Positions 8,576 through 18,443 of a DNA stretch of 64,000 bases are shown here, piece by piece. The stretch lies in NCBI GenBank assembly GCA_020860245.1, contig JAJBUQ010000039.1:165660-229659 (forward strand), given 5' to 3'. Each line of letters starts with the position of its first letter. The stretch's first letter is position 1. Under the pieces are notes generated by a model. The model was not told where the DNA came from. It worked only from the letters and a program-made list of their open reading frames with translations, and searched no databases. Source of the DNA: Rikenellaceae bacterium. GTDB taxonomy: Bacteria; Bacteroidota; Bacteroidia; Bacteroidales; Rikenellaceae. Made by a program: the position numbers and the translations under genes.

Positions 8576-10602
8576 ATGAAACGGATATTGTTGTTTATTT
8601 TATGCGTATCCGCAATATGTAGCGGATATTCCCTCCAAACGGTAAATATCAGCCGCAACTGGCAGTTTTCGCTTAATAACGACATATCTCCGCAGTCGCG
8701 CGTGACGGTGGATATTCCGCACACGTGGAATTACGACGCCGTGGCGGTAAAGAAGGAATATTACCGCGGTGTAGCCAATTATATTAAAGATCTCCGCATC
8801 CCTGCCGAATGGCGCGGCAAACGTGTATTTATACGCTTTAAAGGCGTTAATTCCGAAGCCAATCTGCTCGTCAACGGACGCTTTGTAGGAGAGCACAAGG
8901 GCGGATTTACCGCATTTACATTCGAACTTACGGATTACCTCCGTTACGGTTCTTCAAACAGCTTCTGGGTAAGGGTGAACAACTCACCACAGCTCGATGT
9001 TATGCCGGTGAACGGAGACTTCAATATGTACGGAGGTATTTACCGCGATGTAGAGCTTATTGTCACGGACGACATTAATATATCCCTGTCGGATTATGGC
9101 AGCGACGGAGTATACATCAGACAATCCGATGTGGACGGACACTCTGCACGTATCGATGCGGAGATCCATATCTCGACATCCCGTAAAAGAGCCGGAAATT
9201 ATACCGTCTCGGTGGACATGGTCGAACCGGAAACCGGTCGTTTTGCGGCAGGAGAAGAAGTATCGTTGAATCTGGAAGGCAGCTCAGAGGTCGCGATGCT
9301 GAATTTTACGGTAAATAATCCTAAGCTGTGGGATGGTCTGCGGAAGGCGTATTTATACGATATAGTGGTGAAAATCAAATCTGACGGTGTGGTGAAGGAT
9401 TCGGTAGTAATACCTTACGGTATCAGAAGTTTTGAAGTAACCCCGGATAAAGGATTTGCTCTCAACGGCAGACCGTATAAATTAAACGGAGTTCTGTATC
9501 ACGGCGATATATCCGGACGAGGCAACGCCATGACCCATGACGATATAGAGGCGACTTCGATATGATGATCGAGATGGGGGTAACCGCGATAAGAATGGCA
9601 AATTACCCTCAAGACCCGTTCCTGTTCGAACTGTGTGACCGATACGGTATTGTAGTATGGTGCGAGATCCCGTTGATAGGTCAGGAATTCGGAACTTATA
9701 ACGGTTTTGTGAACAGCAGATCGTTTAAAGAGAATTGCAAACTGCAGCTTACCGAGACGATCAAGCAGAATTACAACCATCCGTCGGTGATGTTCTGGGG
9801 TTTGTTCACAAATCTTATTACTCGCGACGACGATCCGGTTACGTTCATTAAGGATCTGAACTCTCTTGTCAAACGTCTTGACGATACAAGGCTCACTACG
9901 GCTTCCAGTAATCAGGACGGAGGTATAAATTTCGTTACCGATGTCATAGGCTGGAGTCAATACTTAGGGTGGAGGGAAGGATCTGTATCCGATGTGGACA
10001 GATGGCTTAAACAATTGAGAGCCGAATGGTTTATGCTGAAATCCGGAATAGGGGAATACGGATTCGGAGGTTCGGTTACTCACATAAACGATACTCTGCG
10101 CCGTCCGTACCCCCGTGAACGTCTTAATCCGGAGAGGTGGCAGAGCCGCTACCACGAACGGTTCTATGAAATAGCGAGCCAGTTCCCCTCGTTATGGGGA
10201 ACATTTATAAACGCCATGTTTGATTACGGTTCGATAAACTACATGCGCGGAGACAGTCCCGGCGTCAAAAATCTCGGTCTTGTGACTTATGATAGAAGAT
10301 TTAAGAAGGACGCGTTCTATTTTTATAAGGCAAACTGGAATGATACAGAGGCATTTGTTTACATACCGGACAAGAGATGGAACGAGCGGATCGACGAGAT
10401 ACAGAATATCCGCGTATATTCGAATCAAACCAACGTAGAGCTGATTGTAAACGGTAAATCTCAGGGAGTGAGACACGGAACCAATGGAGTATTTATCTGG
10501 AATAACATTCGTCTTAGCCGAGGAGTTAATAAATTAGAAGCGTACTCAGGACGAGTGAGCGACAGCGCAGATATTGTAATTGATCCAGACCTTATCCGTT
10601 AA
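8576..10602 (+). pseudogene. Glycoside hydrolase family 2 protein, frameshifted, with altered active site
   Basis: A secreted GH2 beta-galactosidase-like gene is split by one missing base. The first frame encodes a signal peptide, the sugar-binding jelly-roll domain, the Ig-like domain and the start of the barrel, then stops at 9563-9565. The second frame carries on in register from about 9554 (DFDMMIEMGVTAIRM) to 10602. Restoring one G at 9551-9554 (GCGAC to GCGGAC) joins the frames as IEADFDMMIEMG, the normal family sequence. The acid/base region reads FWGLFTNL where relatives have FWGLFNE, so the catalytic Glu is missing, and RMANYPQ replaces RxxHYPQ. The nucleophile-region Glu in GEYGFGG is kept. 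So the locus is either decaying or was already a non-catalytic GH2 protein. Confidence 0.88.
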
Positions 10603-10680
10603 GGTTCCGGAATATTCTGAATGGTCTGATTGTTGAAGTATAGAGGCATATTTTAATTTTAATCATTAAATTTTGCAATT

Positions 10681-10914
10681 ATGAGACATCATCACGGACC
10701 AAAAGAAGGTAAAGTAACTGAAAAGATCGAGAATAAGACTGCAAAAATACAGTCGAGTGTTTATCTTGCAGCAGCGCTCGCATCTATGGCTACTTCTCTG
10801 ACACTTAAATGTATTGGTAAAAAGAATTCCGCTTTGTTTGTAGGGCAATGGGCAGCCCCGTTCCTTATTATGGGACTTTATAACAAAATAGTCAAAACCC
10901 AAGGGCACGATTAA
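10681..10914 (+). CDS. Small hypothetical protein with a hydrophobic C-terminal half
   Basis: I do not recognise a function. The 77-residue product starts with a His-rich stretch (MRHHHGPKEGK), then a charged segment, then two hydrophobic stretches (about residues 26-42 and 49-65: VYLAAALASMATSLTL and ALFVGQWAAPFLIMGLY) that could form a membrane hairpin. The ATG is preceded by an AT-rich leader and the gene is followed at once by a good terminator, which supports real expression as a single-gene unit. Confidence 0.7.
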   Translation: MRHHHGPKEGKVTEKIENKTAKIQSSVYLAAALASMATSLTLKCIGKKNSALFVGQWAAPFLIMGLYNKIVKTQGHD

Positions 10915-10920
10915 ATTTAA

Positions 10921-10948
10921 AAAGAGAGTTTAAGCTCTCTTTTTTTTG
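10921..10948 (+). terminator. Rho-independent terminator
   Basis: Stem AGAGAG/CTCTCT around TTTAAG, followed by a run of eight or more T. Confidence 0.75.
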
Positions 10949-10963
10949 TCTATTTGTTACCTT

Positions 10964-10971
10964 TATATTTG
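10964..10971 (+). promoter_or_regulatory. Bacteroidetes -7 element (TATATTTG)
   Basis: TATATTTG lies 46 bases upstream of the lipoprotein ATG at 11018. Confidence 0.55.
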
Positions 10972-11017
10972 ATAAATGCTTAAGACGACTTAAATAATTA
11001 ACAAATATAGGCTGGTG

Positions 11018-11605
11018 ATGAAAAAAATATTTATTTTCTTAATCTCACTCGCTATCCTGTCTTGTGGTAAAAATGGATTAGACGACGGGGCAACTTATAC
11101 CGAGAATTTCATAAGAGGATATTACCATTTGGAATATGTGGATAAAATAAACGCGTATGATGAAATGACTATCTTCTCGTTGAATGGGGATGGTATAAGT
11201 TCTAATAGGAATCAGGAAGAATTTTATTATTATGCCCGTTTATATAACGATTGGGACTATAAAAGAAAGGATGCCGTTATGGCCTATGCTCTTATAGACA
11301 CTATTCAGTCGGTAACTATTCTTAAAACCTATAAAGGAACTACTGAAGATATAAGTTCTTCCGTAAGATTGGAGTGTTATTCATATTATGAACATATAAA
11401 AAGTAATTACACAGCGCATTCTCAACAAATCGAAGTAATTTTAACGGAAATAAATCCCGACGAGATGATCCTTCTCAGACCGGATTATCTGGTTCTTAAT
11501 TACGATAAGGGCCTGTTAGAAGAGAATGTCGAATATGAAATGATAATAAGGACTACCGCCGGTAAAGAAATAAATAAAACTTTTAGTTTGAATATAAACG
11601 ATTGA
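11018..11605 (+). CDS. Hypothetical lipoprotein
   Basis: This 195-residue protein has a lipoprotein signal peptide, MKKIFIFLISLAILSC, with the lipid-acceptor at Cys16, so it should be anchored in the membrane, probably exposed at the cell surface or in the periplasm. The mature part is rich in Tyr, Asp and Ile and looks beta-rich; no known domain is evident. A GTG three bases earlier could also start translation, but the ATG gives the better signal peptide. It has its own promoter and terminator. It shares general style, not clear sequence, with the lipoprotein at 21480-22094. Confidence 0.75.
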   Translation: MKKIFIFLISLAILSCGKNGLDDGATYTENFIRGYYHLEYVDKINAYDEMTIFSLNGDGISSNRNQEEFYYYARLYNDWDYKRKDAVMAYALIDTIQSVTILKTYKGTTEDISSSVRLECYSYYEHIKSNYTAHSQQIEVILTEINPDEMILLRPDYLVLNYDKGLLEENVEYEMIIRTTAGKEINKTFSLNIND

Positions 11606-11608
11606 TAA

Positions 11609-11638
11609 AGGAGAGCATAACGCTCTCCTTTATTTTTT
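11609..11638. terminator. Bidirectional terminator between the lipoprotein gene and cydB
   Basis: AAAGGAGAG and CTCTCCTTT flank a short CATAACG loop and are followed by TATTTTTT. It serves the plus-strand lipoprotein gene and abuts the original cydB stop at 11637-11639. Confidence 0.7.
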
Positions 11639-12785
11639 AATACTGATGGGCGTCCGAATCGAGTTCTTTGGTCGTGATCTTAGTCTTACCCAGCGATCTC
11701 CAAACTAACTATATATACCATATAACAACGGGAATCAACAACGATACCCAGCTCATGACCGTCAGGGTAAATTTACTCGACGAACTGTTATAAATCGTAA
11801 GCGAACTCTGAAGATCCGAGACGGAAGGGTAGTAGGCGGTGTTATTGTACCCTGCCGTAAGCATAAGGGCCAGTACCGTCAGTATAGCTCCGGTTCCGGT
11901 ATACCAGAATCCTTTGCCGTTATTCTTGAACAGATCGTTTGCGATCCCTGCGGCTACGGCCAAAACACCGACAAGGAAGAGTATTAAAACCACAGGCATA
12001 TCCGCCAGATTTTTAGCGTATTTATATTTTTCCATATATACCGTACCCGAATCCGGATCGACCGCGAACCCGTTCGATAGAAGTATGCTGACAACGAATA
12101 AAAGGAAGAAGACGAGGAACGGTACCGCATTGTACAGAATGTGCTTCCTCGAACGTGTGAAGATCGTATGGTCGTTCACGCTGTTCATAAAGAATTGGAG
12201 TCCGAGAACTCTGGAGAGAAACAGCACTGCGAGTCCGAGCGATATGTTCCTGTAATCCGCAAGGGCATCGAGTCCGCACCAAGGTGTTGTCCATTGCGAT
12301 ATCGTAACGCTTCCTCCGAGATTCGTAAGGTTCGAAGTAGCGACGGTAAATTGAGCTCCTGTAAAGAATGTGCCCACAGCCACTCCTAAGAGGAATGTCC
12401 TTGCAATACCGTTAATCAAAAGGAATGCGTTATAGGTCCTCTCTCCGAGAAAATTGTTCGGTTTACGCCGGTATTCGTAAGAAACAGCCTGAAGTACGAA
12501 TACGAAAAGTATCAACATCCAGACGTAAAACGCGCCTCCGAAGCTGGTGCTGTAAAATAGTGGGAATGAAGCGAAGAAGGCCCCTCCGAATGTTACCAGA
12601 GTGGTAAATGTTATCTCCCATTTTCGTCCAAGAACGTTGGCTATTACGTTCCGTTCCGCTTCGGTTCTGCCTATGGTGTATATCAAGCCTTGTCCCCCCT
12701 GAACAAACAGCAGGAATACGAGCGAGGATGCGAGGAACGATATTATTAACCACCAATAATGTTGAAGAAATATATATGTGTCCAT
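11637..12785 (-). pseudogene. cydB: Cytochrome bd ubiquinol/menaquinol oxidase subunit II with premature TAG
   Basis: CydB is the integral-membrane partner of CydA in the bd-type terminal oxidase. The frame starts at 12785 (MDTYIFLQHYWWLI) and is normal for 358 codons, then meets an in-frame TAG at 11709-11711. The same frame stays open for 23 more codons to a TAA at 11637-11639 and reads LVWRSLGKTKITTKELDSDA then HQY, which matches the conserved charged tail of Bacteroidales CydB. The lesion therefore clips only about 24 residues after the last helix, and the protein may still work. It follows cydA by 19 bases in one operon. One base change at the TAG would restore a sense codon, such as Tyr. 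Confidence 0.85.
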
Positions 12786-12804
12786 AATTAATTCTGATTT
12801 ATTA

Positions 12805-14385
12805 CTACTCCGATCTTCGACCCGGTCCTAATTTTATTTGTTTTGTCATAATCTTGATTTCAGCAATAAGAAGCGCTGTAAATAGGATAAGGAACATGAA
12901 GAAGGTTACTATAACCGATCCTGAATCGAGTCTCGACACCGCCGCTACCGTCGGAAGCAGTTCCTGGATTGTCCAGGGCTGCCTGCCGAACTCCGTAACC
13001 ACCCATCCTGCCTGCCCCGCGAGATAACCCAATGGTATAGACCATAGAAGAATGTACAATATCCAGCGCCGTTTCTCTATGGTGTTCTTATGCAGTAAAA
13101 AAAGAACCCCTGCAAACATTATTATGAAATAAAACCCCAGCCCGACCATAATGCGGAAGCAATAGAATACTAACGGAATATTGGGAACCGCCTCTTGCGG
13201 TGAATTGAGATACCCGTAACCGAAGTAGCGGTAATAGTTATCCATGAACTGCCTCCCCTGCTCGACATTCGGATCGAAGTTCATTTTGACATCCGCAAGC
13301 ACCTCTTCGTCCCCGCTCTCCTTTGCCTGTTGGAATCGCCGTATCTCATCGATTACGACCCTCCCGCGCTCTATTTTCTCCGTAGTGGATATGATACCCA
13401 TATCTTCGTTCCCGTACAGTAGATCGTTGATTCCGGGAACGTATGCGTCGGTGTTCCCGAAGCTCATATACGAGAGCATTTTAGGAAGTTTTATTTCCCA
13501 GTAGTTCACTGTCTCGTTGCTAACCCGTTCTCTTGCAGGCCTCATTATGCTTATCACGGTAAGGTCTGCCCCGCGCTGTCCGTCGTATAGTGCCTCCAAA
13601 GAGGCCAGCTTCATGGGTTGAACCCGCGCCACAAGTTTAGCTGAACGGTCGCCGGAGATGGCGGCAAAAATGGAACAGACAAGTCCGAATATCGCTGCAA
13701 CCTTCATACTGTCTTTAGCCATACGGCGCTCCCTCTTCTTGAGGAGGAACCATGCGCTGAGACCTGCAACGAATACACTGCCGAGAATATATCCCGATAA
13801 CACCGTATGGAAGAATTTATTTATTGCGACAGGCGATAAAACTACCTCCCAGAACGAAGTCATCTCGTTGCGCGCGGTCTCGATATTGAATGTCATTCCG
13901 ACCGGATACTGCATCCAAGAGTTCGCCACCAGTATCCATAATGCGGAAACAGTCGCACCGAAGGCCGTGAGCCATGTTGAGGTGAGATGGAATCCTTTGG
14001 AGACCTTATCCCACCCGAAGAACATCACCGCGATGAAGGTTGCTTCGAGGAAGAATGCCATGATTCCCTCTATGGCCAGCGGCGCTCCGAATATATCTCC
14101 TACAAAATGTGAGTAATTAGACCAATTGGTTCCGAATTCGAATTCGAGAATCAAACCGGTCGCGATCCCTATTGCGAAATTTATCCCGAACAGCTTCATC
14201 CAGAATTTTGTGGTTCTCTTCCAGTATTCGTCACCTGTCCGGTAATAGATGGTCTCCATAAAGGCGCAGATAAATCCGAGTCCGAGCGTCAGCGGAACGA
14301 ATAGCCAGTGATAGATCGCCGTCATTGCGAACTGGGCTCTCGACCAGGCCACAACGCTCAGAAGATCAGTTGTAGTCAGAAGCAT
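12805..14385 (-). CDS. cydA: Cytochrome bd oxidase subunit I
   Basis: This 526-residue multi-spanning protein carries the three hemes and the quinol site of the bd oxidase, which reduces O2 with high affinity and drains electrons from menaquinol. N-terminal segment WSRAQFAMTAIYHWLF contains the conserved heme-ligand His26, ILVANSWMQYPVG is a family signature, FHTVLSGY holds a further heme histidine, and TEFGRQPW is the conserved GRQPW motif. The long quinol-binding loop contains extra charged sequence, as in other Bacteroidales. It ends in TAG immediately followed by TAA. It is followed by cydB and preceded by a possible broken small gene. The futalosine enzyme MqnC in this window fits menaquinol as its electron donor. 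Confidence 0.97.
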   Translation of the reverse strand: MLLTTTDLLSVVAWSRAQFAMTAIYHWLFVPLTLGLGFICAFMETIYYRTGDEYWKRTTKFWMKLFGINFAIGIATGLILEFEFGTNWSNYSHFVGDIFGAPLAIEGIMAFFLEATFIAVMFFGWDKVSKGFHLTSTWLTAFGATVSALWILVANSWMQYPVGMTFNIETARNEMTSFWEVVLSPVAINKFFHTVLSGYILGSVFVAGLSAWFLLKKRERRMAKDSMKVAAIFGLVCSIFAAISGDRSAKLVARVQPMKLASLEALYDGQRGADLTVISIMRPARERVSNETVNYWEIKLPKMLSYMSFGNTDAYVPGINDLLYGNEDMGIISTTEKIERGRVVIDEIRRFQQAKESGDEEVLADVKMNFDPNVEQGRQFMDNYYRYFGYGYLNSPQEAVPNIPLVFYCFRIMVGLGFYFIIMFAGVLFLLHKNTIEKRRWILYILLWSIPLGYLAGQAGWVVTEFGRQPWTIQELLPTVAAVSRLDSGSVIVTFFMFLILFTALLIAEIKIMTKQIKLGPGRRSE

Positions 14386-14600
14386 ATTTTATTTCATTTA
14401 CTGTTGTAAAATTTTTGGTTACCTGTTTCTCCTGCTCTCGCCGGTGCTGTACTCCCGGGAACATTCGGGAGAGGAAGAGTTTGAGAATGGCGGACATAAT
14501 GAAGATTTTTATAAAATTATCGCCGCCGGTATTCGACCGACAATCGTATTCTGAAAATCTTCTTCGATAAAATTCCTGTAAAATATATTTTTTTGTTCAT
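14366..14600 (-). pseudogene. Possible DUF4492-type small protein ahead of cydA, frameshifted at an A7 tract
   Basis: Bacteroidales cyd operons commonly begin with a short DUF4492 protein. Here an ATG at 14600 leads into AACAAAAAAA, and its frame dies after 27 codons. If the seven-A tract is read as six, a frame of about 77 codons opens and contains NFIKIFIMSAILKLFLSRMF, similar to the KLFIMFxxLKLFFFPNF part of DUF4492, and ends 20 bases inside cydA. The resemblance is partial and the N-terminal half is poor, so this may be a decayed relic, a slippage-controlled gene or chance. Confidence 0.35.
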
Positions 14601-14656
14601 GTTCCTGTGTTTGTGTCAAATTTTGTTAAATAAATTTAAAGAACCATACGAATTCT

Positions 14657-14664
14657 TATCTTTG
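14657..14664 (+). promoter_or_regulatory. Bacteroidetes -7 element (TATCTTTG)
   Basis: TATCTTTGCA lies 30 bases upstream of the GH2 ATG at 14694; it is one of the best matches to TAnnTTTG in the window. Confidence 0.6.
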
Positions 14665-14693
14665 CATCAGACAAAACATAAATAAAACTGAAT

Positions 14694-17156
14694 ATGAAAC
14701 TAATAATTACAAAAACCGTTCTACTTTTAACGGTCTGCTTACTGTTCTCTACGGAAATTTCCGGTGCGCGGGAGGTAATTAAACTGGAGAGGGGTTGGAA
14801 ATTTACACGTGAGGACAATGCCGGATCGCACAATCCCGGATTCGACGATTCCGCATGGGAAACAGTCGAAGTTCCGCACGACTGGGCGATCAAGGGCCCG
14901 TTCGATCTATCTATCGATGCTCAAATGGTTCAGGTGATAGAGGACGGTGATACAATTCCTACGATGCGTACCGGACGTACCGGAGCTTTACCGTTTCTTG
15001 GAACCGGATGGTACAGAAAATCAGTGGATATCCCTGCAGAATTGGCCGGAAACCGTTTCTATATCGAGTTCGACGGTGCGATGAGCAATGCCGAAGTATT
15101 TGTAAACGGAACATCCGTCGGATTCCATCCTTACGGATATACTTCATTCGGATATGATATTACGGATCAGATAAATACGGGCGGCGACAATATTATTGCC
15201 GTACGTCTCGAAAATAAAGACGAATCCTCGCGGTGGTATCCGGGCGGAGGATTATACCGCAATGTGAGGATCGTGGTTACCGAACCTGTACATGTATCCC
15301 ATTGGGGGACCTTCATCAGAACTCCGGTCGCCGATCCGGTTATTTCGGAAATCGGGATTTCTACGAATATTGAAAACCATACAGGACGTACGGTAGAGGT
15401 AAAAGTAACGACCGATATCAAGGAAGCTCACGGAAGAATCGTTGCTTCTTCTGAAAACATCGTCAAAAATGCCGGAGAAAAATTCACGGTGAACGATAGT
15501 CTCGTAGTATATGCTCCGCAGTTGTGGTCTCTGGGAAGACCTGCGCTCTATACCGCGGTTACTAAGGTGTACGCGGACAATAAACTCACCGACGAATATG
15601 AAACGGTATTCGGTATACGGTCTGTCGAATTCGATACGGACAAAGGGTTCCTGCTCAACGGCGAGATAGTAAAAGTCAAGGGCGTCTGCCTTCACCACGA
15701 CCTCGGACCTCTCGGAGCAGCGGTAAATTACAGGGCTACCGAGAGATATATCGAACTCCTTAAAAGTATGGGATGCAACGCTATACGCACCGCTCACAAT
15801 CCCGCGTCGCCGGAACTTATTCAATTGTGCGACCGTATGGGGATGCTTGTAATCGAAGAAGCGTTCGACGAATGGAAGTCAGGTAAAAATAAAAACGGAT
15901 ACGGACTTGTTTTCGACGAATGGGCTGAGAGGGACCTTATCTCTATGATCCACCGCGACCGCAACAGTCCGTCGATTATAATGTGGAGCATCGGCAACGA
16001 GATACGCGAACAGGGATCCCGCGACGGAGCCAGGGTAGCAAAATTTCTTGCGGATATCTGCCGCCGTGAGGACCCTACGAGATTTATTACCGCAGGATTC
16101 GATAAACATCGCGCGGCATTCACTAATAAACTTACCGAAGAGGTCGATGTGGTGGGATTCAATTACAAACCGCACGATTACTCATGGGCTAAAGAGAATT
16201 ATCCCGGAATAATCCTGTACGGAAGCGAGACCGCGTCGACCATAAGCTCACGTGGACATTATGTGTTCCCCGTTGTGGATAGCGAGAAAAAATCGCCTGA
16301 ACATTCCGATTCGCAGGCATCGTCTTATGACACTGAAACTACTTCATGGGCGACTCTTCCTGATACGGAATGGGCTGCGCTCAACGATAACCAATACGTG
16401 TTCGGAGAGTTCGTATGGACGGGCTTCGACTATCTCGGAGAACCTTCTCCGTATAACGACAATTCACCTGCGCGAAGTTCCTACTTCGGGATTCTTGATC
16501 TTGCAGGTCTGCCGAAAGATAGATTCTACCTTTATAAAAGTCATTGGAGCCACGAATCGGTACTGCATATTCTTCCTCATTGGACATGGCCCGGAAGAGA
16601 AGGTGAAATTACACCGGTATATTGCTACACAAATTATCCTAAAGCGGAACTCTTCGTAAACGGAAAATCCCTAGGTGTAAAAGAGAAGAGCAGAGAGAAT
16701 AAATATACCCGTTACAGGATTATCTGGGACGATGTGGTTTATCAACCCGGAGAAATAAAAGTCGTTGCTTACGATGAGAATAACGAACCTGTGGCGGAGA
16801 CTTCGGTTAAAACGGCGAGCAAGCCTTACAGGATCGAACTTATTCCTGACAGGAGTGTTCTGGATAAAAATTCAAAAGATTTATCGTTCGTAACGGTTAA
16901 GGTCGTAGATAAGGACGGTAATCTCTGTCCTGTTGCCGATAATGAAATCACGTTTAACGTATCAGGAGTAGGGGAGTTACAGGCTCTATGCAATGGCGAC
17001 GCAACTTCTCAGGTGTCGTTTTCTTCGGAAAAAATGCCTGCGTTCAACGGAATGCTTGTCGCGATAGTTAAGAACGATGGCAGAGACGGTAAAATAACCC
17101 TTACCGCGACTTCGCCTAAACTTAAAGAATCGAGTATAGAATTAATATCGGAATAA
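14694..17156 (+). CDS. Secreted glycoside hydrolase family 2 beta-galactosidase
   Basis: This 820-residue protein has a signal peptide (about residues 1-24) and the full GH2 layout: sugar-binding jelly roll with TGWYRKS and RWYPGGGLYRNV, Ig-like domain, TIM barrel, then C-terminal beta domains of the GH2/DUF4982 type. The acid/base Glu is in IIMWSIGNE and the nucleophile-region Glu in YGSETAST; GIRSVEFDTDKGFLLNG and RTAHNP are further GH2 marks. Unlike the pseudogene at 8576-10602 the active site is intact. It probably acts in the periplasm on beta-galactosides from plant or host glycans. The last 15 bases overlap convergent folC. Confidence 0.93.
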   Translation: MKLIITKTVLLLTVCLLFSTEISGAREVIKLERGWKFTREDNAGSHNPGFDDSAWETVEVPHDWAIKGPFDLSIDAQMVQVIEDGDTIPTMRTGRTGALPFLGTGWYRKSVDIPAELAGNRFYIEFDGAMSNAEVFVNGTSVGFHPYGYTSFGYDITDQINTGGDNIIAVRLENKDESSRWYPGGGLYRNVRIVVTEPVHVSHWGTFIRTPVADPVISEIGISTNIENHTGRTVEVKVTTDIKEAHGRIVASSENIVKNAGEKFTVNDSLVVYAPQLWSLGRPALYTAVTKVYADNKLTDEYETVFGIRSVEFDTDKGFLLNGEIVKVKGVCLHHDLGPLGAAVNYRATERYIELLKSMGCNAIRTAHNPASPELIQLCDRMGMLVIEEAFDEWKSGKNKNGYGLVFDEWAERDLISMIHRDRNSPSIIMWSIGNEIREQGSRDGARVAKFLADICRREDPTRFITAGFDKHRAAFTNKLTEEVDVVGFNYKPHDYSWAKENYPGIILYGSETASTISSRGHYVFPVVDSEKKSPEHSDSQASSYDTETTSWATLPDTEWAALNDNQYVFGEFVWTGFDYLGEPSPYNDNSPARSSYFGILDLAGLPKDRFYLYKSHWSHESVLHILPHWTWPGREGEITPVYCYTNYPKAELFVNGKSLGVKEKSRENKYTRYRIIWDDVVYQPGEIKVVAYDENNEPVAETSVKTASKPYRIELIPDRSVLDKNSKDLSFVTVKVVDKDGNLCPVADNEITFNVSGVGELQALCNGDATSQVSFSSEKMPAFNGMLVAIVKNDGRDGKITLTATSPKLKESSIELISE

Positions 17157-18443
17157 TTCCGGAACGACTTCCGCTACAACAAATGTGCTGCCTCCGACGT
17201 AAACCATATCGTCTGGGGCAGCATTCTTTAACGCCGATGCGACAGCCTCCGGTACGTTCGGAATTACCTCTCCGCACAATCCGTGCGCGGATGCCTTCAT
17301 AGCCAGTTCTTCGGCGTTCAGCGCCCTAAGGATATTAGCCTGGGTAAAAAAGTAATACGCATCTTTAGGGAACATGGGAAGAATTCCTTCAAGCTCCTTG
17401 TCGTTCACGACTCCGAGCACGATGTACAGTTTATTGTAATCGCATTCGGCAAGCTGTCCGAGCGTCTCCGCAAGCCCTTCTTTATTATGGCCAGTGTCGC
17501 AGACAACCATAGGCTGACGGTGCATTACCTGCCATCTTCCGGATAATCCGGTCGAACGTGCTGCAACCCGGAGTCCTTCCCGAACAGCAGATTCCGGTAT
17601 ATCTATTCCTGTTTGTAATCTTGATATCGATGCCAGAACAGTAAGAATATTTTTTCTCTGATATCTTCCCGCGAGGTCCAGCTCGTATCTCAAATTAACG
17701 CCGTCGGATTCTCTTTGGAGGTCAAATTCCGCACCGACGTCCGACGGATGATGCTCTAAGCACTTGAACTCTTTATCGGCAAAAGATATCGGTGAATTGC
17801 ATTCCGCAGCCTTGCCGATAAATACCGGATCGGTCGCCGGATCGCTCTCTCCTATAACGACAGGGACTCCGGCTTTGATAATTCCCCCCTTCTCGCCTGC
17901 TATCAGTTCTCTGGTATCCCCGAGGAATTGGGTGTGATCCGTACCGATATTTGTTATAACGCTTAATACCGGAGTTATAACATTTGTAGAGTCGAGTCTT
18001 CCTCCCATTCCGACCTCTATCACAGCAATATCCACGTTCTGCCGTTCAAAATGATCCAATGCCATGAAGACCGTCATCTCGAAGAATGACGGTTGGATAT
18101 CATCTATAAACGATTTATTGCGCTCGACGAATCCTATGACTTCGTCCTCCGATATCATTATTCCATTGACTTTTATACGCTCCCGGAAGTCGTATAGATG
18201 AGGTGAAGTGTAGAGTCCGGTTTTATATCCTGCATTCATCAGTATGGATGCGAGCATGTACGAGACCGATCCTTTGCCGTTTGTTCCTGCGACGTGGATT
18301 GTCTTGTATTTGCGGTGGGGGAATCGGAGAAATTCGTCGAATTTTTCCGATTTATCGAGTTTAGCGTTGTACGCCGCTCCGCCGATATTCTGGAACATGG
18401 GCAGTGAGTTGAAAAGAAATTCTATTGTCTCGCGGTAATTCAT
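17142..18443 (-). CDS. folC: Bifunctional folylpolyglutamate synthase/dihydrofolate synthase
   Basis: This 433-residue Mur-ligase-fold enzyme adds glutamate to folates and joins dihydropteroate to glutamate. The ATP loop is GTNGKGS (residues 53-59); HTQFLG and the KGGIIK element are typical of FolC, and the C-terminal domain starts near LSGRWQVM. The start codon overlaps the stop of the upstream LTA-synthase-like gene (ATGA), so they are in one transcript. Folate metabolism is shared with metF, two genes upstream on the same strand, and glyA at 47 kb. Confidence 0.95.
   Translation of the reverse strand: MNYRETIEFLFNSLPMFQNIGGAAYNAKLDKSEKFDEFLRFPHRKYKTIHVAGTNGKGSVSYMLASILMNAGYKTGLYTSPHLYDFRERIKVNGIMISEDEVIGFVERNKSFIDDIQPSFFEMTVFMALDHFERQNVDIAVIEVGMGGRLDSTNVITPVLSVITNIGTDHTQFLGDTRELIAGEKGGIIKAGVPVVIGESDPATDPVFIGKAAECNSPISFADKEFKCLEHHPSDVGAEFDLQRESDGVNLRYELDLAGRYQRKNILTVLASISRLQTGIDIPESAVREGLRVAARSTGLSGRWQVMHRQPMVVCDTGHNKEGLAETLGQLAECDYNKLYIVLGVVNDKELEGILPMFPKDAYYFFTQANILRALNAEELAMKASAHGLCGEVIPNVPEAVASALKNAAPDDMVYVGGSTFVVAEVVPELFRY

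Noticed and set aside
14636..14893. Minus-strand frame overlapping the GH2 start
   Set aside because: Antisense to the GH2 signal peptide region with no protein features; the promoter TATCTTTG at 14657 supports the plus-strand gene.
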